A stretch of 64,000 nt of DNA, taken from assembly GCA_018398805.1 (NCBI GenBank), contig JAGFBZ010000899.1, positions 785,001-849,000 on the forward strand, in the 5' to 3' direction. Positions 23,435-35,669 of this stretch are shown piece after piece. The first letter of the stretch is position 1. Each line of letters starts with the position of its first letter. Origin of the DNA: Hirundichthys speculiger. Taxonomy: Eukaryota; Chordata; Actinopteri; Beloniformes; Exocoetidae. The position numbers and the translations under genes were made by a program. The notes under the pieces were generated by a model. That model was given only the letters and a program-made list of their open reading frames with translations. It made no database searches and was not told the DNA's origin.

Positions 23435-24377
23435 CAAGGTTATTATCGTTAACGAAAATGAACAAAATAACAAAAACTTGAATTGAAAAAACATTTTCGT
23501 TAACTGAAATAAAATAAAAACTAGAGTTTTTTAAAAAAAGGATAACTAACTGAAACTGTATTATGTGTTTATAAAACGAATTAAAATTAACTATAATAAT
23601 GTCAAGAACGTCCTTCGTTTTCGTGTTTGTAATTTTTTTCCTCATAAATGTTTGAAATCTAACTTCACCACGCCGTACAACAACAACCGCAAAAAAAAAA
23701 TAAAGAAGAGAGATCAGCAGTGATGGCTGCGGCAAAAGCTTGGGAAGAAAGCGCTACAGTCCTATTTGGGATTTCTTTGACTATGACTGTTTATGATAAA
23801 AATAAGTGCCTTGTTGTAGAAGCAGGTGATACAATGTGTAAGAAAAAAAAACCCACGAATTTGAAAGTCAATTTGAAAAGCTTGCACAAGAAGGCTAACC
23901 AAGACTACCTGGATAAGCTAGCCCTGCTGCCCTCCTCCCTTGATAGAGAAGCTGCAGCTGCAGGCCAGTCAGCGTTGGGAAGGACCGGGAGAAAACTGCA
24001 ACTGTAATGGACTGTTTCCACCAGCGACCAAACAGCTGCTGGTCAGTAAATACGCAGGAACACCACAAGCGGGAAGACGCATTGATAAATATGTTTATTG
24101 AGACCGGAATGTAAACACGACTATGTGATTGAATAGCCTTCAAAAAGTTCAGTGTTTCACTTGAACCAAAATTACAACGCTAATTTACAAAATAAAACTA
24201 AAACTAACACTGAAGCTAATAAAAACTAAACTAAAACTAAGTATTTCAAAACGAAAATGAATAAAAACTAGCAAAACTGCTCTAAAAACGAATTAAAACT
24301 AACTGAATTTGAAAAACTAAACTAAAAACTAAATAAAAACTAAAACTAATGAAAAATCCAAAACTATTATAACCCTG
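23435..24377 (+). mobile_element. hAT deletion derivative, perfect 8-bp target duplication
   Basis: A 943-bp element starting CAAGGTTATTAT and ending ATTATAACCCTG, which are imperfect inverted repeats. It is flanked by CACCAAGG at 23427-23434 and 24378-24385, the 8-bp duplication expected of hAT. Subterminal regions are rich in AAAACTAA words. A BED-finger fragment lies inside. The transposase core is deleted, so movement would need an enzyme in trans. Confidence 0.9.
23720..24007 (+). pseudogene. hAT BED zinc-finger fragment
   Basis: Ninety-five codons inside the 943-bp hAT derivative. Residues about 30-70 read CLVVEAGDTMC, KKPTNLKVNLKS and LHKKANQDYLDKLA, matching the second half of a BED finger in hAT transposases (C-x2-C, NL-x-HLKS-x-H, then a helix). 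The first Cys pair is degraded, and the usual His of HLKS is Asn, so zinc binding is doubtful. Nothing of the RNase H-like catalytic region follows. The BED domain normally binds the element's subterminal DNA. Confidence 0.7.
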
Positions 24378-24385
24378 CACCAAGG

Positions 24386-25159
24386 AGCTTTTTTTCTATG
24401 TTAATATCTCAGTCCAGTTTCAATTATTAAATATTTGAATTTTTATTAGGAAGTATTGTCTCGCTGTCATGGAGAGATGAGTAAAGGCTGATGGATACTT
24501 CTGTGTGAAAGTAATGCTTTAGCTACACCATTGCGGTGAACTCTAGGCCAGAACCTGATATGCACCTCTCTCCAAATGTTACTGTACAATGTGTTGATGT
24601 AGACTGCAAGAAATATGATCGGTCTGTTTCCTAGCATTGTTCTTCTTCATCTTTGTATTTCCTATCGCTACTTCTTCTTAGCTGTCTTCATATTAAGTGG
24701 TATGATAGTTTGCTGTAATATCTATAAAAATAGCTGAAGTTCAAAATTTATCAGCTCTAGCTTACATAAAATATACTTTATTTTCTCTTTTGATATGTTT
24801 AAACTACACATAGGCAGTGAACAAAAGGAATTGGCACTGATAGCGACAGCACTGCATACAAAAAACCTGCACTGCCCTTAAGTGGTTGGTGGTGTAATTA
24901 CAGAGTGACATAAATAACAAGTATAAATTTCAAAGATGGCTGTGCATAGCCTATGTGCATAGCTGCTACACAAAAGCATAAATCAGACTTAAGAGACACA
25001 AGAATTTACTGATGAATGAAGAAGAAGAAGAAGGAAGAGCAAAGGAGACTGAGTGTCATAAAAGGGGCTTAACTTCAACTCTGAGCTAAAAAGTGAAAAC
25101 TCTCTTTTGTGTCACTTTTATATTATTGACTCAAGTAGATCAGCCTCATTCTACAGCCC
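24386..25159. other. No gene seen
   Basis: AT-rich sequence between the hAT derivative and the next LINE. A short (GAA)n patch at 25019-25033 is the only notable feature. Confidence 0.4.
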
Positions 25160-26215
25160 ATTTAAGATAGGTTTGTTAACATAGATGTGGTTCAGTTCAT
25201 CTTACTGTATCAGTTCACAACCTCCTGGATTTATGACTACCTCACATTTATGACTACCTCACACAGACCACAGTTTGTGAGACTGAAAGGTTGTGTGTCT
25301 GAGATGGAGGTCAGCAGCATTGGAGCACCACAAGGAACTGTTTTCTCACCATTTCTCTTCACGCTCTACACCTCTGACTTCCAGTCCAACTCTGAGTCCT
25401 GTCATCTGCAGAAATACTCTGATGACTCTGCAGTTGTTGGGTGTATCAGCAACGGACAAGAAGCCGAGTACAGAGAATTGGTCTGTCAGTTTATGAATTG
25501 GTGCAGTAACAATTATCTCGTATTAAATACCAGCAAAACTAAGGAGATGATTTTCGACTTCAGGAGGAGCAAGAATCAACAAAGCAGTGTTTCCATCCTG
25601 GGAAAGGAGGTGGAGGTGGTGGAGGAATACAAGTACCTTGGAGTTTAGCTTGACAACAGACTAGAGTGGAAATGCAACACAGAATACATCTACAAGAAAG
25701 GTCAGAGCAGACTCTACTTTTTAAGAAAGTTGAGATCTTTTAATGTCTGCACCAAGATGTTGCAGATCTTCTATAGGTCTGTTGTTGAAAGTGCAATCAG
25801 CTTTGCAGCCATCTGCTGGGGCAGCAGCATCAGAACCAGAGACCTGAAGAGAATCTGAACTGATCAAGAAAGCTGGATCTGTGCTGGGTGCAACTCTGGA
25901 GCCGCTGGAGATGATTGTACAAAAAAGAATGCTGCACAAGCTGATGAAGATGATGGAGGACTCTTCACACCCTCTCCACGACACAGTGATCAAACAACAG
26001 AGTGTGTTCAGTGAGAGGCTTCTTCAGGTCCGTTGCAAGACGGAAAGATACAGAAGATCATTCCTGCCAGCAGCCATCAGCCTCCACAACAAGACATCCT
26101 ACTATTATTAATTCAATATTATTATTGCTGTTATTTATTAACTGTTGAAAAAAAAAAAAACCTTACTACAATGTTGAATTTCCCTTCTGGAATTAATAAA
26201 GTATTTTTTCTTTTT
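25160..26215 (+). mobile_element. Non-LTR LINE (Rex1/CR1-group-like), copy 2
   Basis: 5'-truncated LINE with RT coding sequence from 25187 and a 3' end TTTCCCTTCTGGAATTAATA near 26176-26195, followed by a T-rich run. The coding part aligns with the copy at 42609 (GAPQGTV-SPFLFTLYT-DFQ-NSESCHLQK). The 3' UTR differs from copy 1 at 21.9 kb, so the subfamily may be distinct. Confidence 0.85.
25187..26110 (+). pseudogene. LINE reverse transcriptase fragment
   Basis: 153 open codons, then a stop and frame changes. The segment begins upstream of SIGAPQGTVFSPFLFTLYT (RT domain B) and includes LQKYSDDSAVVGC, where YSDD is the catalytic metal-binding motif and is intact. VLNTSKTKEMIFDFRR and VEEYKYLGV (thumb) follow. 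After the TAG at 25646 the sequence still reads LDNRLEWKCNT and RLYFLRKLRSFNVC in the same frame, then shifts frame around 25850 and ends with a KTERYRRSFLPAA-like C-terminus. The N-terminal endonuclease and RT domain A are absent. In life the enzyme performs target-primed reverse transcription; this copy is dead. Confidence 0.9.
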
Positions 26216-26314
26216 TTAAAAATTTCATTTCATTTCATCGACGTGAGTTTTAAGACTGAAACCTAGCACTGAGACCCTTAGATTATATAAAAAAAATCCA
26301 CCTGTGTTCATTTC

Positions 26315-26660
26315 AGGGCAGCATGGTGGCTTAGTGGTCAGAACTGTTGCCTCACAGCAAGAAGGTTCCTGGTTCAAACCTCAGCAGGGGCCATTTTGTG
26401 TGGAGTTTGCATGTTCTCCCCGTGCTTGCGTGGGTTTCCTCCAGGTTCTCCAGTTTCCTCCCACAGTCCAAAGACATGAATGTCAGGTTAATTGGTGGTT
26501 CTAAATTACCTGTAGGAGTGATTGTGAGTGCGTGTGTGGTTGTTTTTTCTGTATGTGGCCCTGCGATGGACTGGCGACCTGTCCAGGGGGTACCCCTGCC
26601 TTTCGCTCCAGCAGATCCCTTGTGACCCTGCAGAGGATTAAGCGGGTATAGATGGATGGA
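26315..26660 (+). mobile_element. V-SINE/DANA-like tRNA-derived SINE, full length
   Basis: A tRNA-like head GGGCAGCATGGTGGCTTAGT (A box GGCTTAGTGG, B-box-like GGTTCAAACC) leads into the strongly conserved central block TGTGGAGTTTGCATGTTCTC, CGTGGGTTTCCTCC and CACAGTCCAAAGACATG. The 3' part includes CTGCGATGGACTGGCGACCT and ends in a GATGGATGGA tail. This layout is that of fish DANA/V-SINE elements. A second copy, lacking its head, is at 44729-45025. Confidence 0.9.
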
Positions 26661-26689
26661 AGGTTGTAATTCTGTCAGACTTTAAATAA

Positions 26690-27125
26690 GGGTTATTTCT
26701 TTATTAAGTCAGAATTTTTCAAGAGAGGTTTTGAAAAGTCTGGCTTTAATTATTTACGCTTTTGTCAGGTTTTGTTAATAAAGCTTCAATTTGAAAAACC
26801 TGATTGGACATACTTAAGCAAAGTTTTGTAATGTCAGGTTTTTGTTAACAAAACTTGAAGTAGTAAATCTTGCATGAAGTCAAGTCCGGCTTTATTAAAT
26901 CAGACTTATAAGTCAGGTTTATTTAATAAGGCCTGAATTAGCTAAACCTGAGTAAACATACTCGTTTACATTATTTCTTAAGTCAAGCTTTAATTTACGT
27001 CAGTTGACTTTATTAAGTCAGGCTAAGTTGTTGCTGGGTCTATTTATTAAGCTGAGGCAAATCAAGATTTGACGAGTGGGTTTAATTGATTTTAATTTTG
27101 TTAGATTATGTTAAGTTTTTGAAGT
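26690..27125. repeat. Diffuse GTCAGGTT repeat, block 2
   Basis: The words GTCAGGTTTTGTTAATAA, GTCAGGTTTTTGTTAAC, AAGTCAGGTTTATTTAAT, TTAAGTCAGGCTAAG and AATCAGACTTATAAG recur in order at about 30-70 bp spacing. It is the same motif as block 1 at 23100-23426. The intervening 3.2 kb includes hAT, LINE and SINE insertions, consistent with one array split by them. Confidence 0.5.
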
Positions 27126-30100
27126 CAATAGGTGCTACCTGAGTTCCGCAAAAATTGTATTATCTAGATGGCAGCATAAGTCAAAACTGCTGCATTTAAG
27201 GTTTTGGAGGATTCAAAAACTTCTGGTTTTAAAATAAACAGTATCCCCACTGATTTAGTGTGAGGGTAAGAAACAGTGGATGGTTTCATCACAAACAGGA
27301 CTGCTAAATTTATTCTGCAGTTGGCTTGACCTGGTAAATGCAGTGGTATAAATGTTCACTTCCTCCATTAGCCCATTTGAAGGAAAATTAACCGACCACC
27401 TTTTTTAGTCATATCCAGACTAAAGGAGCTTATTGTCCTTTTATCTTGGCAAAACAGTTGACATTGTTTGATCAACACTTACTCTGCAGCCTCTGCTTTT
27501 CATGCAGCCACTGCACCAATGACCACAATCTACCACATTGCTTTTAACCACATAAGTTGTCATAATTTTTTTTAGCAGAGCCACTCTTGAAAAAAAATGT
27601 ATTGCACATGCAACTCCTGCCTTGGCTGCTTGCACCTATGTCGACTGTGGACGCCAAGAATACTCTAATTCTGCATTGAATAAATTCTTTCTTCTGGCTT
27701 TTCTTTTCTACTTTTGTCCCTTAATGATTTTCTCATTGCTGTTTGCCTCTAAGCAAAATATTTGTCTCACTGTTTTTCATGACAGGTTTCCATAAATCAG
27801 CCTTAGCCCTCACTCCTTCTTTCCATAACATTAAGCGGTCTGTTGTTTTCTTATATATTGGTGCTTGTCATTAGCTTATTAACTTTCAGAATATTGAATT
27901 AATGAATTCATCTGCCAAAGCCCCTAGTGGTATCAAATCATTCACGAGTCTGACAATAAAGTCTGCCACCTCTTAGTACAGTCTTCCTTCACTGGTTCCA
28001 GACAATATGAAACACGTTCTTTTCTTTAGAATGATATTTCCAGTATGGTTAAATGATTACAGAATGTACTCTGTGTGTCATGGAGTGTTTTGACTTGAAA
28101 GCAGACTGAATCATTATCTGTGCAATTGCACATCTTAATTACGACTGCTAGGGGCTAACCCTACTACTCTACTGTCCATCTGTCAGACATTCTTGAACTC
28201 CATCCATCTTTTTTGTCCCTTTGCTTTGGTATCAAACCCAAGGATGCAGGGAAACTGGGGTTTGACAGCTGAGGGCTGTCATCCATCTGTGGTTCCTTTA
28301 TCTTGATTTTGCATCAACATTGGTTGTCTGTTTTGCCTTCTGTTGAGTGAATGATGTTAACATTGCTTGGGTTGTTTGCATCATTGAGATACTGTTCTTT
28401 GCTAAGGATGCTTGTCTGAAGTGCATTGAATCTCTACCCATAGAAGTAGTGTTGACAGACATGTTTGAGGGAATATGTTTCTCTGACAGTCGATTGACCA
28501 TGTCTTGAATGAGAGCAGTTTAGTCTAGGAAAAACATATTTGATTCCAACCATGACTTGCCACAAGATATCATCACATAAAAGTATATAAAAGTAAGACC
28601 TACAATTTTTCTGGCCCTTTTTCTCTTATTGATCCATTTTTGCAATGTGCTGAAGTTGCTGTAATGAATCATGGTGTTTTGTTACTACTCTTATGATTAC
28701 ATTGCTATAATTACATTTTAAAGATTCAGAATGTTGGATATCGTAATGAAATTTTTAATACAAGTATATAAATTGGCAATACAATTAAAAGAATAAAAAG
28801 GTATGTAAACGCCTATGTGAGGCCACAAATCAAGCATGAGCCTGAACTGTGACATCCTATGTTGGGTCAAAAATTGTGTTCCCTCAAACCCAATTTGATT
28901 GCTTTATCTTAAAATTGGTGGGGATGGAAAATGGTACTCAGAAAGGGAGATCAGTCTCAGAAGTCATTGACTGCATTGGACCACAAAAATGCCATCCTAA
29001 TATAAGGAAAGGATGGATTAATGGTTATGAAGAAGGATCGGGTTTGGGGGTGGGGTGATGAGGAAGGGTGAAAGGATGAGGGAGAACAAATGGATGGAGG
29101 GTTGGGGATGGAGAGAGGGTGGAGGAAGGAGAAATAATAGATAGTGGAAGATGAGAGGTTGAGGGAGAGGGAGGACGGGATTGAGAGAATAAGACAAACA
29201 GTGCTGACTAGCTGAACCAGGTATAAAGAGCTTGCCAAGTGTCTGGAGAAATGTTGAGGCTGGCCTTGCTCCCAAACTGAAGATAATAGGAGAGCTCCTT
29301 TAAATGAGAACTACCTGGGATCAAATTGCTTTAAACACTGCTCTGGACACCTAAAAACTTTGAAGTGGATAGGGCAGATAGCTGTCAAGACACAAAACAG
29401 AAAAACATAAGCCCTTAATAGACATGAGGTTTAGGTGGTATGACTATGACACATAACGCTGTCGATATAGTTCAAGTCTAAAATGCCACACATAGACACT
29501 CAGAACAGATGCTGGGTCAGTATGGGCTCTGATCAGAAACTCAGAGTAACATGACAAACCACACTGTTGCATGAATAAATAAGATTTCTGTCTGTTTATT
29601 TTTTATCATTATTTTTTTAAGATTAGAAAAAAAAAACAGACTTGTGCTTTTTAACAGCAACTTAGCCAAATAAACACAATAAAACTGTTTAAAGCATTTG
29701 AGCTGCTGCTGCAGCTTCTGCTGTCTGTCAACACTGTGTATTTTCAACTCTTTTGTCAGGAATCTGTTCAAAAAAAGGTTCAACAAACTGTCAGAATACC
29801 AGTGGAGAGTAAACAAACCCTGAGATGAGAAACTCAGAGTTTCTGGTTTCAAATTGGGTGTTTAGAGTTAGTTCAATCAACTCTAAGTATGTTGGCTTTG
29901 AGTCAACCGTGTGCAACACAACTATGCAAAGCAATCATCAGTGGAGCTCTGATAATGTGATTCATCATGACACCGTCAACAAAATGACAGAGATCCTCCT
30001 ACTTTTCTTTATTAGAAGTAGCTCTTTTGTTGCAATCACATTGGGAATCTGAGCACCTCTTTTGGTGGAAAAGTGATACAGCTGCAGCAGTAAAAGAAAG

Positions 30101-30682
30101 AGAGTTGGGATGTGACAAACTGCAGAGGAGACTGTGTAATTTCAATATTTAATAACTCATATGGAATAAGTGACAAGTGGTATATTTTATTTTTCTTTGA
30201 TCATAAATCACAAACAAAGTAAACCCAGTTTTCCTTGTTATATGTGTAATCTCCCCCCACTTTTTAAAACTGCACCATTGTTGGCACCTAAGATGGACTA
30301 CCGTCTTTTTTTAAGTCGAAAATGTGCTAACGGGTCTGTCACCACTTTTGGTACACCAACAAAATGGCGGCTGAGAGTGCGTACAGTCTTCATCGTTCCA
30401 CGTTCAATTTTGTAACTGCTTCACGTGCTTCTGGCAAATTATGCACTCAAAAAGTATCGTGCAAGCATAAGTGCACAAGAGCACAATTTGTAACACAGCC
30501 ACCGACAAACACTCAAGATATAAGGAGACACAGGTGTTGACAAAAGAGCAGACCAACAAAAGGAAGTGACACACCAGTGGAAAACAGTTTCAGAACAAAA
30601 CAGGAAGTCAAGCTAAATACAAAACAGGAATACAAAAGCAAAATAACATCTGTAATAATAATTAAAAAAATAACGTAACCAC
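27126..30682. other. No gene seen; long quiet stretch
   Basis: About 3.5 kb without a recognisable element. A G-rich purine tract at about 29035-29175 (repeated GGATGG, GGGAGAGGGAGG) gives low-complexity frames on both strands. The rest is AT-rich with no motif-bearing ORF. Confidence 0.4.
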
Positions 30683-30800
30683 TGCCCTGGTAGTGCAGTG
30701 GTTAGGGCAGGCAGCCCATGTACAGAGGCTGTAACCCTCGTGCAGCTGGTCTCAGGTTCAACTCCCGGCCTGGATGACCCTGGATTATGAACAAAGGCTA
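30683..30800 (+). mobile_element. tRNA-derived SINE head
   Basis: CCTGGTAGTGCAGTGGTTAG contains an A box TAGTGCAGTGG that fits the pol III consensus. About 60 bp further on, GGTTCAACTCCCGG is a B box with one change from GGTTCGA. The sequence GGCAGGCAGCCCATGTACAG between them matches a fish SINE type I recognise. The extra spacing and lack of clover-leaf pairing make a real tRNA gene unlikely. Downstream sequence decays into AT-rich DNA. Confidence 0.75.
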
Positions 30801-30924
30801 CTAGTGCCAAAAAAATAATGTCTGTAAACCAAGACTAAAGTCTATAAAAATAAAAGAAATGATTCAAGCTCAAGCAACTAAAAGTCCTAAATCTATGGCA
30901 TGCTCTCAGTCACTGCCATTTCAT

Positions 30925-30925
30925 A

Positions 30926-30961
<36 letters not shown>
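30925..30961 (+). repeat. (TA)n microsatellite
   Basis: TA dinucleotides with one early C interruption. Confidence 0.9.
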
Positions 30962-30964
<3 letters not shown>

Positions 30965-33543
30965 GGTAAAACAATATTTCATGAGAATCTGTCATTCTCA
31001 AAGTACTACAGAGTTATGTGTGGCAGTGTAGCTTCTCACAGAGTAATGAAGGTTGTTCTAAGATTAAATATAAGACCCTCCCCTTTTTCTAATTAAAAAA
31101 AAAAAACTTTACTGCTACCATTGTGAAATTAAATCTTCATGACTAAAACCTAAGTCTGAAGTTCAGAAAGCACCAGATATAGAGCAACAAGATTTTTTTT
31201 TTTTCATTCATCATATACTTTCCAAAACCACTGTATGCTTGGCACGCTAATATGACACTAGCGTGCCATTAAAATGGCAGTATGACATTATGATGGGGGA
31301 AACCGACTTATGAGATTGGTAAACATTGTCTGTGGTTCTTTCTCTTACTTTCCAAGATATGTCTGAGTCAAATATGGGGAACATTCATAGAAATGTTACC
31401 AGTGTCTGAATGGTCGTTGCTTGAAGAGGTTGATAAAGCCACTATCGTTCTGTACAGCCACATCGTCTTTTATTCTTAAGAGAGTAACTAACGGAGTGCA
31501 AAAGCAGCTTTGCAGAAACAAATGGTGATTTTTTTTTTTTTATCAGGAAAACACAAAGAACAACGAAAGCTAAAAACCAGAATTGTACTGTCTCATCTGT
31601 TTACTACCACTAACAGGCTACAACTTACTTTTTTGACACTGTGTAATCGTCAACTAGATTTTTAAATTCTAAAAGCTAAAGGAACTGATGTGTTTGATGG
31701 TATTAGGAAATTATTACACTGTTATTTTAAACTACCTTGTTTTTAATGCAAAACCCAACTGTTATTTTTTTATTGTGTTAAAATATTTCTAATATTCAAC
31801 AAAAAAAAAAAAAAAAAAAAAGAAAAAAATGCCACTTTGAATACGTTTCATCCCCAATTACACTAACAGTATCAGTCAAGATGAATTCAAATTGAGGTCA
31901 GGCACATAATAATAATAATATGCATATTGGTTGGATGCACAGTTTAACAAATAAACATGACTTGTGGTGCAGTAAATCAATTCAGTTTAATTGATTAATT
32001 TTGATTTACCATGAATAGAGATCTCCTGAGCTCCTCTGCGGTCCTTTAGATGTGAAATGGAAGCATACGAACAGACATAATTCATGAAGCTAAAAAATGA
32101 ACGCGTGATAAATGACTGGACTGCTCACTTATGCAAACACACACTCATACATAAAAAAAAGACAAGCATCCAAGAGCACACATAGTGTAAGACACACATC
32201 CTGCACACACAGGCTGCTTTGAAACCAATTCAGTGAGTCCAAGTCAGAAAGGCTCCGTCAGTCTAATCAGCAGTCAACGCAAGCTAGAGAAAGAGATGAG
32301 CGATTAGTCCTGCTCACTTGCTTTTAATATTCCATGTTTGTCAATTTTCACTGGTTTTACAAAAGTACATATATCAAAGTCATGAGATACAAACCAGTGT
32401 AACAACATGAGAGGAAGGATGAGACTTTTGTTGCTTTTTTACTCTCTTGCAGTCCACAATCTTTTGCTTCAATGTAGCCCAAATTATTTAAGACACAGCA
32501 GAGATTGACGGGGGTAAAATAAATGAAAGGAAGAATAGACAGGAAGGCTGTGGCTCCAGAATAGTAAGTTAATTTTAAATGTAATGATTCAGACCCGGGG
32601 CTGGCCGCTGGTGGCGAAAATGCAGCTGTCCATTTCCTGAAGGCAGGCATCTTGTCAGCATGCTAACATGAATAAGGTAAGGCTCGTGTGTGAGGAAATG
32701 TGTGTTTTCACGTGGAGGGGCAGCATGTGTCTTTGGTGCGTGCGTGCATGTGTGTGTGCGCACACACGAGCTGCTGTGTGTCACATGCCATGTGTGTACC
32801 TAGTGCTATGAGTTACAACCTTGGCACTGCTTTATACTCCAGACATGCTCCTCCGCCTACACAGCTCTGCTGCTGAGGAGATCTGTAATGAACCATCCCT
32901 ACCACCCATACAGCTACATCCTAACAAGTAGCTCTGCTGTTCTTGCGCGTATAGCAGCAACAAAATAAAGTTGTTGTTTCCACTGTCACACCCTTTTCCT
33001 CCAAATGTTGAAACTGCAGCTGCTTTAATGTTTCTTTGTTTGGGTTTTGCTCTGGTTTCACGCTATTGCAGCTGACTGGCTACCTCTTTTGGGCTCAAGA
33101 TTTTCTCTTTTTATCACAATACTCTGATCTAGGAGTGTGTAAGGACAGAACTTTTGCATTTCTCCCATGCCAATGCTCAAAAAAAAAAAAAAGTGTACTG
33201 TGGTCTAAATTATCATTAATATGATCTAAGACCCCCAGATGATAACATAGAACCTAATTACACAAATGAGAAAAATATGATACTTGGTTTGTACTTGTTG
33301 TAGAACATGATATCACAGTCTTATTTCAGAGTATGTGATTCTCATCTCCTCAGGGGTGAAGACCGGATCCATCTCTTTTCTTGGATTCTTTGAAGTGAGG
33401 GTTAGCTCATGGCCTTCGATGGGACCCCTGGACAGGTTTCCTGCTCTAATCACCATGGTTTGTCAAAGGAACCACTGAAGTCCCCTTAGCATTGATGAAA
33501 AAAAATGCCTGCATAAGAGTCCTCGTTACTAAAATATACACCA
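30962..33543. other. No gene seen
   Basis: AT-rich sequence containing a poly-A run at 31800-31829 and alternating purine-pyrimidine CA/TG patches near 32118-32210 and 32725-32775. Frames at 32357-32784 on the minus strand are Ser/Thr/His-rich reads of these patches. Confidence 0.4.
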
Positions 33544-33915
33544 CTAACAAGTGCTGCAAGGTTTAGTGCCTGGAGCTACACGCAGAGGCCACCAGCCGAC
33601 TTTCAAAACAGAATCACTGAACAGAGTTGGTATCAAGTTCTTTCTCAGAGCAAGAAGAACATATGCGACCAGCTTCCTAATTGTCTGCATGAGCAAATTG
33701 CTATAAAGACATTTTTTCAGCATTGAAACCATAAAGCTTCCCAGCATGACATTGACATGAGAAACACCAAGCAAAGACCTTTTTCTTTTTTCTTTTTTTT
33801 TTTTAACGAAAACACATTTTATCTCATCTGTCCACAGAACATTTTGCAACAGCCTTGTTAACAACAGTGCTGTTATTTGGTGTTTTTTGGAAGGACTTTT
33901 AAACACCATCATTCG
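33544..33915 (-). pseudogene. Possible Tc1/mariner transposase relic
   Basis: Minus-strand frame of 122 codons. Residues about 23-33 read QNVLWTDEIKCVF, very close to the WxxVLWTDE-K block that holds the first catalytic Asp of Tc1-like transposases. A poly-A/purine insertion (KKKKEKRKR) follows. The remaining residues (MLGSFMVSMLKK, VLLALRKNLIPTLF) do not align clearly with the family. The reverse strand reads TCATCTGTCCACAGAACATT, a phrase I recall from fish Tc1-derived repeats. The call rests on one motif. Confidence 0.4.
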
Positions 33916-33976
33916 TCAATATAATATAAGCAGAACCAAGGTGCTATGCCTGGATTGCTAAAATGATCTCAAAATG

Positions 33977-34295
33977 TGCAGTTCAGTCTCCACTGACTCC
34001 ATGTTAAAATGTCCAACTTTTCAGCAGAAGTAAACATATTAAAAGTCTGTTGCAAAAAAGCAAACAAAAGCAAAAAAAAAAAAATGGCAGCTGTACAGGG
34101 GAATGAGGGCAATGGAATTCGCAATTTAGTTCATCAGATAAATGTATATAGAGCCACAAATTTATTCATAATTAAGGGCATAGTTTGGGTGACAGCTGCA
34201 CTGCAGTCAATGGTGTTGAGAGCTATCTGTCATTACTTAAGCTACTTAGCTTCTAGTGTTTTCAGTAAACTTGACATCTGAACTGTGAATTAAGA
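33977..34295 (+). repeat. Unclassified dispersed repeat B, copy 2
   Basis: Shares GTGCAGTTC, CTCCATGTTAAAATGTCCAA, TTTTCAGCAGAAGTAAACATA, GAGCCACAAAT, CAATGGTGTTGAGAGCTATC and CTACTTAGCTTCTAGT with copy 1 in the same order. It is shorter and contains a poly-A insertion at 34073-34083. Confidence 0.65.
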
Positions 34296-35669
34296 ACTAA
34301 GAACTAAAAACTAAGAGTTGGCTCAAGGACAGATTCAATCTGAATGAATGTAAGGTAATGTTAGTTAGCATCATCAATTAGCAAGCGCACCAGTCTATGA
34401 GCAGGACTTCCATGTTCTTAGAAATTAAATTGGAATCCTTTGTGACTTTGAGGACTCTCAAATGCCTTCACTTGCAGTAAGGTGTTAAACAATTTTTTAA
34501 GGGTGCGTAAAGATTTTAATGCATGCTTGTACATCTAAGGTTGTTATCACCAGAGGCCTGTTGCACTAAAGTAGAATTAAGACATCCAGTATTTTTGAAA
34601 AAGCAGGCTCTTGACATATTCTGCGAAATTCATCCTGGATTATTTGGTTGCATGAACACCGAGACAGATTGCGAAGGCATCGCCATGTCAAACTAGGTGT
34701 AAGTAATCTTGGTCTTACATGCTCTTATATGCATGTTCATTGCTTTCTTACGCACAGCATGAGGTAGAACACAGATTTACTGATTCAGAAATGGAGTGGA
34801 TGTGCGTTGCTTATGTTTAACAAAGTGAGCAACAGCGTATAATTAAAAAGGTATGAGGTCAAATGTATATAGTCACTATTCATAGCCTTAGAGTCTGACT
34901 GGCAGACGATAGTGGGCAGACTGAATGTGAATGCTAATAGTCTACAAAGTCTATGGTAACAGTACAATGTATAGGCTATGTTTATAATTATACAGAAGAA
35001 CTTTTCCATTTTGAGATTTTTAGCACCCCCTACTGCCATGCTGCATGCAGCAGTTTTTATGCGGCTGCAATTCTACACGCAAATGTGTTTATACAACCTG
35101 GTGAACAAAACCAGGGAGAAAGGCAACCTATAAAAAACCTGACGTCGACTGAGCAGACTTTTACACAGATATCGTGACAGCTTGATGAGCATAAACAGAG
35201 ATGCTTCTGTAATGGCTGTCAGTGATACATCCTTGGATTTCTACAGCAGTCGTTTCCAATCTATACAAGGTTCTGTGTAAATGTGAATAAATATGCATTT
35301 ACAGGGAGTTCAGTGTGTCTCATTTTTTAGGCTGTTGACCGAAGTGAAAGTCTATTCCGGATTTACTCTTGTTTTTTCTCTTTCTCACATCCTCTGTTAT
35401 TACTTTTCTTCGGTTTCATAGTAACCTCTGCCATGATATTCGCTGTGCAAAACTAAACTATATGTGTGAGTTTGTCTCAATTTATTGTTGATATGAGATG
35501 AAGTGGTGTACAGTTAAAGGCAACCGTCTCAGGGTTCAGAAGTTGCTTTGTTGGTTTTTGCAGACAGTAAGCCTGGATGAGCCCGAGAGCTAAATAGCAG
35601 TTCATAAAAATAATACAGTGTTCCATTTTAAGATATCTGACACTGATATTTTATGATGAAAAAGTTATT
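34296..35669. other. No gene seen
   Basis: AT-rich sequence without recognised repeats or coding motifs. Frames at 34785-35177 on both strands overlap and have no family features. Confidence 0.4.

Noticed and set aside
30683..30770. Functional tRNA gene
   Set aside because: A and B boxes are present, but the intervening sequence does not fold as a tRNA and matches a SINE head.
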